From Thinopyrum elongatum (taxonomy: Eukaryota; Streptophyta; Magnoliopsida; Poales; Poaceae), in NCBI GenBank assembly GCA_011799875.1, contig CM022302.1, positions 199,188,086-199,252,085 on the forward strand: 64,000 nt of DNA, read 5' to 3'. The number at the start of each line of letters is the position of its first letter. Positions within the stretch are counted from its first letter, which is position 1. The notes under the pieces were generated by a model. That model saw only the letters and a list, made by a program, of their open reading frames with translations. It ran no database searches and was not told where the DNA came from. Positions 54,164 to 64,000 of the stretch are shown here, piece after piece. The position numbers were made by a program, and so were the translations under genes.

Positions 54164-55209
54164 ATCGAGCCAACCGACCAGGAGTAGGATCGGAGGCCCT
54201 AGGCAGGAGGCCTTCGCCTTTCGATCTAGAGTCGTTGTTTGTGCTAGCCTTCTTAAGGCAAACCTTGACTAACTAGGTCTATACCCAGATATTATTTGTA
54301 TAACTGACTTATGTATTCGGATCCTCGTGATCCCTGGTCTGTAATATTCGTGGATCTCCATTTATTTGTGTTAGAGTTGTGTTGTGATATCTTCCCGTGA
54401 GTCCCTGTGCTTGATCGTGCATGTTTGCGTGTATGATTAGTGCATGATTGAGTTGGGGCCGTCACAATGAATATTATTTGTGAGTAGTTGCCTTTGTTCT
54501 TGAGGCCACGGGAGAAGTCATGTTGCAAGTAATCATGTGAATTTGAGATGTGTTCGATATTTTGATGATATGTATGTTGTGATTCCCTTAGTGGTGTTAT
54601 GTGAATGTCGACTACATGACACTTCACCATCTTTGGGCCTAAGGGAATGCATTATGGAGTAGTTATTAGATGATGGGTTGCTAGAGTGATAGAATCTTAA
54701 ACCCTAGTTTATGCGCTATTTCGTAAGGGGCTGATTTGGATCTACATGTTTAATGCTATGATTAGATTTTATCTTAATACTTCTTTCGTAGTTGCAGATG
54801 CTTGCGAGGGGGTTAATCATGAGTGGGAGGCTTGTTCAAGTAAGAACAGGACCCAAGCACCGGTCCACCCACATATCAAATTATCAAAGTAGCGAACGCG
54901 AATCAAACCAACATGATGAAAGTGACTAGATGAAATTCCCGTGTGCCCTCAAGAACGTTTTACTTATTATCTGAGACCGTTTTGGCCAGTCCTTTGCCAT
55001 CCAAAGGATTGGGCTACCTAGCTGCACTTATTGTTACTTGGTACAAATTACCTTGCTATCAAACTATCTATTACCGATAATTTCAGTGCTTGCAGAAATT
55101 ACCTTGCTGAAAACCACTTATCATTTCCTTCTGCTCCTTGTTGGGTTCGAAACTCTTACTTATCGAAAGGACTATGATTGATCCCCTATACTTGTGGGTC
55201 ATCATTGTT

Positions 55210-55332
55210 GTTGCTAGCACCATATAGGTTGTTCACCTAGTTGCATATCTAGACAACCTATTTGTTAAGAAAAGCTAAAAATTGGTAGTTGCCTATTCAA
55301 CCCCCCTCTAGTCAACCATATCGACCCTTTCA
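55210..55332 (+). repeat. Ret-I LTR fragment, right end
   Basis: This continues the Ret-I LTR after the second TTGTT and ends at CCCTTTCA, two bases before the primer site. Confidence 0.72.
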
Positions 55333-55334
55333 AA

Positions 55335-55347
55335 TGGTATCAGAGCC
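55335..55347 (+). other. Primer binding site of Ret-I (initiator tRNA-Met)
   Basis: TGGTATCAGAGCC, the standard Copia primer site, two bases after the LTR end. Confidence 0.85.
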
Positions 55348-55383
55348 TTCTCTCTTTATTAAGGGTTTTACCACCTGAAGAGT

Positions 55384-57638
55384 ATGGTTGATGATAGGGA
55401 TAGGGTTCATGAAGTACCCAAGGCCGTGGAGTTGAATCCGGTCACCCGAGATGATTTAAATGAAGCTGTGGCTTCACTTAAGCTGTCTATGGAAGCCGAG
55501 GTCAAGTCCATGATTAAAGAACTACTAGAGGGGTTGAAATCCAATACTGATCCGTTGCAAGTGGTTAATCTCCCACCACATCGGAGTCCGGAGCCAATTC
55601 CCGCAAAGAAGCGGCTAAAGGTACTCATACCTCCTCCCCTCATGGTAAGAATGGGACATGAACTCATGCCTCGGTTCCCCCTCCCCCGGTTTATGTAGGA
55701 CCGTTCCCCACACCTCATATTAACAACCTGGGTCCTCCTCCTAAGCTTGTGAAGAGTGATTTTGCTAATTGGGTCTTTCGTATCAAATCTCATTTGAATC
55801 ACAGCTCAACAAATCTTTGGAGAATCATCGAGCAAGGCTACTACCCGCATGATCCAAACAACCTCACCCAAAGAGAAGAGACGGACAATCAATACAATCA
55901 ATCCGCGTTGTTCATCCTCCAATCTGCGATGCCTCCCGAAGATCTAGCTCACTTGCGTCCCTTCTCTCGACTAAATGATTGTTGGGAACATATTGTCCAT
56001 TTGTACAAGGGAAGCTCAAGCATTTAATGGTCCAACTTTGAGGTGGTCCTTGATGAGGCCGATGAGTTTGTGATGAATGAAGATGAGGATCCACGTGACC
56101 TCTACCAGAGATTGACAACTCTCAAAGTTGCTCTTCAAGATCATGGGAGCAAGGATACAGATGATAAATGGATTAAGCGCAAGTTTTGCAAGGCCATCAT
56201 GCCATTCAACAAGGCCATGTCCTCCATGATCCGTCAAAGACCGGACTTCCGCACCTTGTCTTCAAGTGATGTGTTGGATGAGTTTATTGCCATGAACATC
56301 ATGAACAAGACCGCCGGCAACACTCTAGCTCATGTCCAACAGTCAAAGAAGGCCTCACCCAACCTTGCTTTGAAGGCTAAGGCAATTCCGGAAGAAGAAG
56401 AGGAGGAGGAAGAAGAGAAGAGAGTTGCCCCGAAGACACCAAATATGCTTACCACGAGCACATGGCTCTTGCGTTAAGACAATTTTGGGGCAACAAGAGA
56501 AACTCAAGGCCCAACTTCTCCAAGAACAACTCAAGTGGCTCAAAGGGCAAGCAACATGCAAGGACATGCTACAATTGTGGCAATGTGAGTCACTTTGTGG
56601 TGGATTGTCCATATGAGAAGAGGGAAGATAATGGTGGCAAGCTCATTCGCAAAGACAAGGCCAAGTCCTTCCCAAACAAGAACAAATTCACCAAGAAGGT
56701 ACCTCAAAAGGGGTTGGTGGTGCAAGAAGAGTACATCTCCATGATGATGATGAAGATGCAAGTGGTGAAGGAATGCCAACGGCCACCATGGCCATTGGCA
56801 CCTCTTCCCCAACCAAGGTGTCTCTTTCGACGCCCCCAACGAGAACCTCATTGTCAAGTGCCTCATGGACAAAGGTACCAACAAGGTAACCTCCAACATC
56901 AAAACTTCCATCACTACTACTCCTTTGTTGGATTGTGTGGATGATCATGTGGAGGAAAAGGTGGATGAGAATGAGTTTGATAAGTTCTTTGGTAAGCTCA
57001 AAGGTGAAACCAAGAAGCACTTTGTTTCTCTCTTGAAACAACTAGGTGAGGCAAATGATATCATTGAGTCTCATGAGGATACCATCTCTAAGTTAGAAGG
57101 GCATAGTCGTGATTATGCCGATGACGTAGCGGATCTTTCCATTTCTCTTGAGGAAGAGCGAGGTCTTCGTTTGGCTCTTGAGGAGTCACACAACATTGAT
57201 CTTGCTAAATTGAAAAAAGATCTTGATCATGCTCTTGTTCTTACTCGTGTGCTTAAATCTGAGAAGGTTGCACTTGGGGTTGGCCACGATAGACTCAAGG
57301 AGGAGTTTGACATACTTTACAAGGCCTACAAGGTCTTGAAGGATGTTCATGCTTCTCTCAAGGAGTCTCATGATCAACTCCAAGTGAAACTAACCAAGGA
57401 GATAACTACTTACCCTCTTTTTGTCTTAATTGTTAATGCCCATGCTACTAACCCTTGTTGTGATCATGTGCGTCTTGTGGAGGAGAATGCCAAGTTGAAA
57501 GAGCAACTTGAGAAAGGCCTTGTGACTTGTATACAAGGTGAGAAGAACCTCAATGACCTTTTGAGCAATCAAAAGGAAGTTGTGGCAAAGGAAGGGCTTG
57601 GGTTTGTACCCAAAATCAAAGAAGAAGAAGAACAATAA
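55384..57638 (+). pseudogene. Ret-I Gag with zinc knuckle and long coiled coil
   Basis: Start ATG 55384 (MVDDRDRVHEVPKAVE...). The order is: a helical N-terminus with Pro-rich stretch; the Copia Gag core (FANWVFRIKSHLNHSSTNLWRIIEQGYYP, about 55755-55850; LYQRLTTLKVALQDHG, about 56100-56150); an acidic run; a CCHC zinc knuckle CYNCGNVSHFVVDCP (about 56568-56612, CX2CX4HX4C intact); a basic stretch; and a heptad-rich coiled coil of about 250 residues (56865-57638). Frames change near 55640-55740, at a stop about 56025, near 56460 and near 56740, so the gene is broken. Gag would bind RNA and assemble particles. The extended coiled coil is the Sirevirus hallmark and in that genus interacts with host proteins. 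Confidence 0.75.
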
Positions 57639-58317
57639 GACCAAACAATCTCTCCCACTCAAAGAAGTCTTTGTAAAGGCGGGGGAGGGTTCTCATGAGA
57701 AGAAGAAGGACATTGGTGTGGGTGGTAATGCCAAGAATGGCAAGACCAGCCCTCCTAACAAAGCTAGCGACTTTAACCCTTCTTATTATGTCGTGCTAGT
57801 GATGGGCAAGTTTATGCCAAATTTGTTGGTTCTTCTTATGAGTACATTGAATGGTCTATTTGGGTTCCTAAGACCCTTGTTGCTAAACTCAAAGGACCCA
57901 TTCAAAAATGGGTACCTAAATCCAAGCATTGATCTTGTAGGAGTTTGCTTCCGATGGGGTGTCATAGTTGCTCGATAGTGGTGCAACAAATCATATAACC
58001 GGGAGCAAGGACTTGGTGGTGGACGTGCAGCCAAGCCCATCTATGCCCACCCATGTCCTATTCGGTGATGCTTTAACTTCAAAGGTATTGGGTCTTGGCA
58101 AGGTGCTCAGCTCTCAAGATTTATCTATTGAGAATGTCATGTTTGTTGAAACCCTTGCATACAATTTACTTTTTGTTCGTCAACTTGCACTCATGGGCTT
58201 TGCAACATTCTTTGATCTTGATACCGTGGCCCTTTTGTGGAGCAAGACTCTTAAAGTAGCTTTTGTTGGGCATGTCGAGAACGGTCTCTATGTGGTTAAC
58301 TTTTCGGAGTTACCCAC
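57639..58317 (+). pseudogene. Ret-I Gag end and aspartic protease, truncated
   Basis: After the coiled coil a shifted frame carries KAGEGSHEKKKDIG and an FNPSYYVV region. From about 57968 the Copia protease is readable: LDSGATNHITGSKDLV (catalytic DSG intact), THVLFGDALTSKVLGLGKV, NLLFVRQLALMGF and VENGLYVVNFSEL. It is cut at 58317 by Ret-J before the GAG-pre-integrase motif. Confidence 0.78.
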
Positions 58318-58437
58318 TGATAACCCACAAGTATATGGGATCAATTGTAGCTTTTTCGATAAATAAGAGTGTTGAACCCAACGAGGAGCTAAAGGTGGAA
58401 TTTATATTCTCTTCAGGTTCTATGGACCACTGATACA
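58318..58437 (-). mobile_element. Ret-J: LTR end of another Athila-lineage element (fragment)
   Basis: Starts TGATAACCCACAAGTAT; on the minus strand this is an LTR 3' end (CTCCTCGTTGGGTTC...CTTGTGGGTTATCA) matching the Ret-G LTR end (55135-55204). It is inserted in the Ret-I protease and itself split by CACTA-K; the remainder would lie to the right of the window. Confidence 0.7.
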
Positions 58438-58735
58438 CACTACTGGAATCAGGGACTTTGCCGTCTGCCAGTTCTTTGCCGTCTGCTAGCAGACGGCAAA
58501 GAAGGTCTTTGCCATCAGCTACCAAAAAGCAGACGGCAAAAACGGTCTTTGCCATCTATCACTTCTTTGCCGTCAGCTGGCTGATGGCAAAGAGAGAGGT
58601 GCCCCCCAGTAACGAGCCGATTAGAAAAACTTAATGGCCCCCCTCTTTGCCGTCTGCTAGCAGACGGCAAAGATAAAAAAAAGCGGACGGCAAAGCCTTG
58701 GCGGACGGCAAAGGCTAACGTAACTAACGGCCGGT
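58438..58735. repeat. CACTA-K terminal and subterminal repeats
   Basis: At least eight copies of TTTGCCGTCTGC or its complement GCAGACGGCAAA. Some are fused head to head into palindromes centred on CTAG (about 58470-58501 and 58642-58670). In CACTA elements such motifs bind the TNPA-type protein that brings the ends together. Confidence 0.85.
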
Positions 58736-58737
58736 CG

Positions 58738-59214
58738 AGCCCCCACCCCCCGCCCGTTACTCTCTCTTCTCTCCCTCTCTCCTCCCCGACGCCCCGCCAC
58801 CAGATCCACCCACCGCCGCCCCCGCCACCCGCCGCCGCCACCTCCGCCCCCTCCCCCCCGCTTTCCCCTTCTGCCCCACCCACCTCTCACGCCCCCACCC
58901 CCCGCGACGTCCAATCCCCGTAACCGTCCCCCACCTCTCTCCTCCCTTCTCCGCCTCGCTCCTCCCCCCTTCCCCCGTCTTCCCCATGCCTACCCCCCTA
59001 CCCGGCCCGGGCCTCCATCTCCCCTCACCGGCCCCGAACGCACCTCCTACCCCCTTCTCTCCCCCTCCCGGCCTCCCCTTCCCCCCCCCACCTCTCTCAC
59101 CACCCTTCTCCTCCCCCCTCCCCTCTCCCTTCCCCTACCTTCCCCCCTTCCCTCCTGTTTCGTCTCGCCACTTCGCCGCCCACCCCCCCACTGCCCCGAC
59201 CGTCCCATTGCTCC
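58738..59214 (+). other. Pyrimidine/C-rich leader of CACTA-K
   Basis: About 475 bp, overwhelmingly C and T on the plus strand, ending at CTCCG before GTGAGTTTT, a good splice donor. It may be the first untranslated exon of the transposon gene. The open frames on either strand here are composition artefacts. Confidence 0.45.
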
Positions 59215-59244
59215 GGTGAGTTTTTTTCTTTTTTTTTCTTTTTT

Positions 59245-59375
59245 CATTTTTTTGCTGTTAATTGTTAGTGTTAGTTTAGTACTAGATATGTGTTAGTGTT
59301 AGTGTTAGATTTAGTGCTACATAGTGTTAGTGTTAGATTTAGTGCTACATATGTGTTAGTGTTAGTGTTAGAAAA
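59245..59375 (+). repeat. GTTAGT-type minisatellite
   Basis: Repeated GTGTTAGTGTTAG and GATTTAGTGCTACAT words. Located in the presumed intron. Confidence 0.75.
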
Positions 59376-59666
59376 GAAGTAGAAGAAGTAGAATGAGAAG
59401 AAGTAGAAGAAAAGAAAAGAAAAGAATAGAAAAAAGATAAAAAGAAGAAGAAGAAAAGAAGTAGAAGAAGAAGAAAGGAAGAAAAGAAAAAGAAGTAGAA
59501 AAAGATGAAAAAAGAAGAAGAAGAAAAGAAAATAGAAGAAGTAGAAGAAGAAGAAAAGAAGAAAACGAAAAAAGTAAAAGAAGTAGAAAAAAGATGAAAG
59601 AAGAAGAAGAAGAAGGAAAGAAGAAGAAGAAGAAGGAAAGAAAGAAGAAGAAGGATAAGGAAGAAA
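59376..59666 (+). repeat. Purine (GAA/AAG)n low-complexity tract
   Basis: About 290 bp, almost only A and G on the plus strand (AAGAAGTAGAAGAA units). Produces Phe/Ser/Leu-rich spurious frames on the minus strand. Confidence 0.85.
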
Positions 59667-60245
59667 CACCCCGACCCCTGACCCCGACACCACACCCCGA
59701 CCCCCTGACCCCCCGGAGCCCCGACACCCCCACCCCGACACCACACCCCTACACACCCCGACCCCGACACCACACACCCCACCCCACACCCCCGACCCCC
59801 GACCCCCGACCCCCCGACCACCCCCACCCCGACACCACACCCCGACCCCCCGACCCCGACACACTACAACCCCTACCGCCCTGACCCCTGACCCTACACC
59901 CCTACCCCTACACCACACCCCTACACCCCTACCCCTACACACAACCCCTACCCCCTACCCACCCTTACCCCTACACACGTCCTACCCCACAACCGCTGCC
60001 GACCCCTCCTCCTACTCCACCCCCACCTCCACCCCTACCATCCTACAACCAATGTTTACCAGGACCCCTCCCACCCCGACCCCCGGGACACCCAACCCCG
60101 ACACCCCGACCCCCTTACCCCCTGACCCCTACACCCCGACCCGACACTACACCAATACCTCCCGCCGACCCCGAAACAGCACCCCGACCCCGACACGGCA
60201 CCCCGACACCGACATGACACCCCGACCCCCGACACCTCCCGAAAA
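59667..60245 (+). repeat. C-rich (CCCCGACACC)n / (CCCCTACA)n low-complexity tract
   Basis: About 580 bp with degenerate CCCCGA-C and CCCCTACA units. It abuts the purine tract, giving a sharp switch in strand composition at 59667. It is not a telomeric CCCTAAA array. Confidence 0.85.
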
Positions 60246-61031
60246 GGTGTTCTTTGGCCTTCCAGAGGCCGACGGGGTCATATATTTGTGAATTATTAGT
60301 TAGGTCATATATTTTTTGATTTTGCTATGAAAAACATCATATATAATTGTGTTGACCGGGCAGATTTAAATGTGCAGTTGTTTCATCGCTGCGAGGTTTG
60401 GTGTTCGACGACCTCGCCGTGCGTTTGACGAGCTCTGCCCCTTCGTTCGTGGGTGAGCACAAATGACATGTCCTCCTCCCCCATTAATTATTTGCTCTGT
60501 TCCGGTGTTCGTGCCGATGAAACTTGATAGCTAGCTATATATGTGTCTTGAATCATCAGTATGCGTAACCAATATGTGTCTCCCGTTCGAAAGCGTTATA
60601 GTTATAAATATGCATGCATTTGCATATTTATAACCTTGATTCTTTCGAATTGTCCAACGCTATCCATGGACAGCCCGAGTATGTGTAGATTGGGTTCGTT
60701 TTCCCATATGCTTTGCTCCGAATCCGACGCATAAATTTCGTCAGTGCCTCCCCTGTTGTTCTCCGGGTACACATCCTCTCTGTTTATTGCAGAGACGTGT
60801 ATCAGGAGAACAGCGGGGAGGTGCTGCCGAAATTTTGCGTCGGATCCGGAGCATAGCATGGGAAAATGAACCCAATCTACACATACTCGGGTGGGATTAG
60901 GACCTATCATTACCTATTAGAGTGTAGGTTGCATGGACGTAATAAAATTGACAAAGTAGATCAACTGATGAATATATACATGGTGAATTATATATATATT
61001 TGTTGTGTGTCCAGTAGCTCTGAAAGTCAAG
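60246..61031 (+). other. CACTA-K region upstream of the transposase start
   Basis: About 790 bp of ordinary composition. It holds possible leader exon sequence (around 60375-60450, with GGGTGAGC donor-like signal), the inverted repeat at 60674-60891, and an acceptor-like TGTGTGTCCAG ending at 61013, 19 bases before the start codon. No independent gene is supported. Confidence 0.5.
60674..60891. repeat. Inverted repeat (hairpin, about 100-bp arms) upstream of the CACTA transposase
   Basis: Left arm 60674-60782, right arm 60790-60891, loop about 7 bases. The outer 24 bases of the arms pair perfectly (CCCGAGTATGTGTAGATTGG and beyond); inward there are about a dozen mismatches and small gaps (for example CCGAATCCGACGC against CCGGATCCGACGC). 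Confidence 0.85.
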
Positions 61032-64000
61032 ATGAGTGATCGTGCGTGGATGTATACCGGTCACACTGGTAAGAACAAATGGAGCGCTGAATGGTTCACA
61101 AAAACCAAGGGGTTTGTGCAAGCCGCATTTGCAAATGGCCAGAGGAAAACCTGGTGCCCCTGTTTCCAGTGCGGCAATTGGGAAAAGAGGACAGAGGCTG
61201 AAATGGGCAAACACCTGCAGAAGAGTGGTTTTACGCCCGATTATACGGTGTGGACATATCATGGTGAGTCTGCCCAACGTGACCGAGCTGAGGTGGATCG
61301 TCGTCGCACCGACGAGCATGGTACCGGGATGGAAAACATGGTGCAAGACTATGATGATGCTCGGGATTCAGACGAGGAGATGGAGGAATCTGCAAAGGCC
61401 TTCAATGAAATGTTGGAGTCTTCAAAACGTCCGCTCCACAAGCACACTGAGCTTTGTCAGTTGGATGCCATCTCACAAGTAATGGCTCTGAAGGCTCAGT
61501 TCAACTTGGGCAGAGAATGCTACGACGCAATGATGACAGTATTTGGACGCTTTCTACCCAAAGGCCATGTAATGCCTGCAAACCTATACCAGTCGGACAA
61601 AATCCTCCGTGCACTGAAGATGCCCTATGAGAAGATACATGCCTGTGAGAAAGGATGTGCCTTATTTAGGCTTGACTATGCGGACTTGAACTATTGTCCC
61701 ATTTGCAAGTCTTCCAGGTATGTTGTGGTAGACAACGGTATGGGTGAGAAGACACAGACCAAAATCCCCGTTAGTGTTCTTCGGTATATGCCAATCGTAC
61801 CAAGACTTCAACATCTTTTCATGGTCGAAGAGATGGCCAGACAGATGACATGGCACAAAACAGGCAAAAGAACCGAACTAGATGCAGATGGGAATCTGAT
61901 GATGGTACACACATCGGATGGTGTTGCGTGGAAAAAGTTTGATGAATTACATGCTGACAAAGCGGCAGATCCGAGGCATCCTCGAGTCGGCATCAACACG
62001 GATGGGTTCAGTGTGTTTGGTATGACGGCAGCCCAATACAGTTGTTGGCCCGTATTTGTCTTTCCACTCAATCTCCCCCCCAGACAGATTATGCAAAGAA
62101 AGAACATTTTCCTGACGTTGATAATTCTAGGGCCCAACTATCCGGGGAAAAATATGAATGTGTACATGCAGCCGCTTAAGGACGAATTGCAAGAAGCCTG
62201 GGATAATGGGTTCAAGACATACGACGCCTATAGCAAACGGAACTTCATAATGCGTGTCTGGTACATGTACTCGACGCATGACTTGCCGGCGTATGCGCTA
62301 TTCGTTGGCTGGTGTGTGCATGGAAGGTTCCCGTGCCCCACATGCAAGGGAGCTCTTGAGTTTCGTTGGCTTCAAGCCGGTCGCAAGTTTTCTTGCTTCG
62401 ACATGCATAGACAGTTCCTGGATCCTCGCCATAAGTTCAGGAAAGACAAGAAGAACTTCATCAGAGGTAGAGTTGTCAAAAACTCTGCACCACCTGCGTT
62501 GACAGGCCAACAGACCCTGGATCAGTTAAACGCTCTCGAGCCAGATTCAGAGCGTCCAGGGTACTTCAAGGGGTATAATTCTAAGCACGCCTGGGCTCAC
62601 AAGACATGCTTATGGGATCTGCCTTACTTCAAAGACCTCCTTTGCCCACACAACATCGACGTGATGCACACTGAGAAGAATATCGCCGAGGCACTTTTTG
62701 GTACATTGTTCAGCATAGATGGGAAGTCAAAGGATAATACTAAGGCTAGAGTCGATCTGGAGGCGCTATGTGATAGGCCGTTACAAAACATGAAAGAACT
62801 GAAAGGAAAGCAGAACTGGACGAAGCCAAAGGCATGGTTCAATCTTGGAAGGCCAGCTATGAGGGAAATTATCTTGTGGGTGAAAATGCAGTTGATGTTC
62901 CCCGATGGGTATGCAGCGAATCTAAAGAGGGGAGCGAATCTTGATAAATTGAAGATATTTGGTCTCAAGAGTCATGATTGGCACATATGGATTGAGCGGG
63001 TAATGCCGGGGATGTTGCGTGGCTTCATCCCTGAGGATGAATGGCTAGTACTGGCAGAACTCAGCTATTTCTTCCGTGTTCTTTGTGCGAAAGAACTATC
63101 GCCTGGCGTGCTAGAAGAAATGGAAGAGTTGGTGCCGGAGTTGATCTGCAAGTTAGAGAAGATCTTTCCACCGGGCTTCTTTAATCCAATGCAGCATTTG
63201 ATTTTGCATCTCCCGACCGAGGCAAGATTGGGGGGGCCCGTGCAAAATCGTTGGTGCTACCCAACTGAGAGGATGCAGAAGACGCTTCGAGAAAAATGTA
63301 AAAATAAACATAGAATTGAAGCATCGATGGCTGAGGCATTCATCACTGAGGAGGCGGCAAACTTCGTGACAGCACACTATGAAGCCAAAAATTGTCATTT
63401 GCATAATCCGAAGCCTCGGTACAATGCTGACGACCCTAAAAAGGGTGGATCCAACCTCAGCCTATTCAAAGGGAATCTCGCACCAGCCAGTGTTTCAAAT
63501 CCAGTATCTTTGGATAACGAAGAATGGCGGACCATTTCGTTGTATATCTTCAACAACCTAATAGAAGTGCGGCCGTACATCGAGTAAGTTCTTGGTACAT
63601 TGTTTCGCAACTTCTATTTCCTTTGAACTGCTCTTATTCCTGGATATTTCATACAGTCGATACGTTGCCATATTCTCGTATGGAGCGGTGATCCAAAAGG
63701 ATTCCGTCGAAGAGTATGAGCTTCTCGCAAAGCAAGGAGGCGGCTATCCCGGTTTCATCTCTTGGTTCAAACAAACGGTAATTTCTATTAGACAATTTCA
63801 TTTCATTCGCTAATTTGTGCGTAATGCAACAATCCTTTCATATTAAACTTGTAGGCTAATTCAGAGTCTATGGACGCCGAATTGAGACAAGTCGCTAATG
63901 GTTTTGACTATAAGGTTCGTTCATTTGACAAATACGACATCAACGGGTATCGCTTTCGTACCTATGGCAAAGAGCTATCTATGGCCGACCGAAAGTCTAC
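61032..64000 (+). CDS. CACTA transposase (TNP2-like), 3' end outside window
   Basis: Start ATG 61032 (MSDRAWMYTGHTG...); the frame is open further 5' but only across an acceptor-like site. Exons: 61032-63583, 63657-63777 and 63855-beyond 64000, joined by GT-AG introns of 73 and 77 bp that keep the frame (RPYI-DRYVAIFSYGAV; WFKQT-ANSESM). Domains by residue: transposase-associated zinc domain about 1-80 (WCPCFQCGN...MGKHLQKSGF); TNP2/Transposase_21 about 220-560, including GINTDGFSVFGM, ILGPNYPGKNMNVYMQPLKDEL, WCVHGRFPCPTC and HNIDVMHTEKNIAEALFGTL; DUF4218-like about 690-800 (FFNPMQHLILHLPTEA, CYPTERM); and the start of DUF4216 (FDYKVRSFDKYDINGYRFRTYG). The family cuts and reinserts CACTA ends. 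No stop or frameshift is visible in the part seen, so this is the best-preserved mobile gene of the window. Confidence 0.88.

Larger units (their letters stand above)
50377..54466 (+). mobile_element. Ret-H: chromovirus solo LTR (4090 bp)
   Basis: TGTAACACCCC start, GTCACA end, flanked by ATGAA at 50372-50376 and 54467-54471, with no internal retrotransposon sequence. This is the product of recombination between two LTRs of one element. The layout resembles the Ret-F LTR: A/T-rich start, GC-rich leader (about 50870-51800), acidic exon-like segment (52496-52585), repeat-bearing middle and second acidic segment (54090-54163). A C run (52591-52600) follows exon A. Confidence 0.88.
40658..55204 (+). 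mobile_element. Ret-G: full-length Athila-lineage Gypsy element, decayed
   Basis: 5' LTR 40658-42165; 3' LTR 49626-55204, interrupted by Ret-H (50377-54466). The TSD TTGTT is at 40653-40657 and 55205-55209. The internal region (42166-49625) carries a primer site, gag, protease, RT, RNase H, integrase with a MITE inside, a small acidic ORF and a non-coding 3' region. Every long gene has stops or frameshifts, so this copy cannot move. By RT and integrase it is an autonomous-type relative that might once have served gag-pro-only elements such as Ret-B. Confidence 0.9.
49626..55204 (+). repeat. 3' LTR of Ret-G, interrupted by Ret-H
   Basis: Parts 49626-50376 and 54467-55204 join at the ATGAA duplication to give an LTR matching 40658-42165. 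One difference is a shorter GGCGCGCC block here (49915-49940). The TATA-like TATATAAGG is near 49975. Confidence 0.88.
55335..58317 (+). mobile_element. Ret-I: Sirevirus-like Copia retrotransposon, 5' internal part
   Basis: The host element of Ret-B, Ret-D and Ret-G. After the primer site it encodes an unusually long Gag with a coiled coil and the protease start, then is cut at 58317 by Ret-J. The long coiled-coil Gag, initiator-Met primer site and palindromic LTR motifs are Sirevirus traits. Integrase, RT and the 3' LTR are outside the window, if present. Confidence 0.75.
58438..64000 (+). mobile_element. CACTA-K: autonomous-type CACTA DNA transposon, 5' part
   Basis: Begins CACTACTGGAATCAGGG, a CACTA terminal inverted repeat, after a candidate 3-bp TSD ACA (58435-58437). 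It has subterminal repeats of CTTTGCCGTCTGC in both orientations, a long low-complexity stretch, a hairpin, and a spliced TNP2-type transposase reading rightward. The right terminus is outside the window. It is the last insertion in this part of the stack. Confidence 0.88.

Noticed and set aside
59271..59942. Phe/Ser/Gly-rich frames on the minus strand
   Set aside because: They are translations of the purine and C-rich low-complexity tracts.
59880..60000. Telomere-like CCCTA repeats
   Set aside because: The units vary (CCCCTACACC, CCCTACCC) and lack the plant CCCTAAA register; they belong to the degenerate C-rich tract.
1..64000. Search for tRNA, rRNA, microRNA or resistance-type host genes
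   Set aside because: No recognisable tRNA boxes, rRNA segments or host protein domains were seen; all protein-like segments are retrotransposon or CACTA derived.

Overview
The window reads as intergenic DNA from a Triticeae-type grass genome (wheat, Aegilops or barley; the genus cannot be fixed from sequence alone). I see no host gene, tRNA or rRNA. Almost every base can be assigned to transposable elements nested inside one another, and most boundaries are supported by TG...CA ends and target-site duplications (TSDs) read directly from the sequence. Element labels (Ret-A to Ret-J, CACTA-K) are mine. Clade names rest on protein motifs and primer sites; exact family names would need a TREP comparison.

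Layout. Ret-A (1-1670, + strand) is the 3' end of a Gypsy element sitting in the 5' LTR of Ret-B. Ret-B (1671-15553, +) is an Athila-lineage gag-protease element without reverse transcriptase, with a tRNA-Asp-type primer site. Its 3' LTR is split by Ret-C (7856-14481, - strand, TSD ACCAA), which has related LTRs but a different single ORF. Ret-B lies in the LTR of Ret-I, a Sirevirus-like Copia element seen in pieces at 15554-15682, 39722-40657 and 55210-58317. The same Ret-I LTR was also hit by Ret-D (15683-39716, +, TSD GTACC; same group and ORF type as Ret-C) and by Ret-G (40658-55204, +, TSD TTGTT; decayed Athila-lineage gag-pol). Ret-D contains Ret-E (20760-37677, -, TSD GAGAC), a Tat-lineage Gypsy with a multi-exon antisense gene. 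Ret-E contains Ret-F (27998-33842, +), a 5'-truncated chromovirus with a 3.96-kb LTR. Ret-G carries a 326-bp Mutator-type MITE in its integrase and a 4.09-kb chromovirus solo LTR (Ret-H, 50377-54466, TSD ATGAA) in its 3' LTR. Ret-I is cut at 58317 by an LTR fragment (Ret-J, -), itself cut at 58438 by a CACTA transposon that runs off the right edge and encodes a spliced TNP2-type transposase.

How the parts work together. The autonomous-type elements once supplied gag, protease, RT, RNase H and integrase; all RT-bearing frames here are broken. Ret-B, Ret-C and Ret-D look non-autonomous and would have depended on an Athila-lineage partner. The main theme of the hunt is extra transcription units outside gag-pol. 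Ret-E has an antisense PF04195-like coiled-coil gene with its own TATA-like box. Ret-G has an internal copy of its own LTR promoter module just upstream of an acidic 3' ORF. The two chromovirus LTRs (Ret-F and Ret-H) each contain a matching, in-frame, two-exon acidic reading frame joined by a GC-AG-type intron, so a solo LTR would keep it. A hairpin with arms of about 100 bp lies upstream of the CACTA transposase start.
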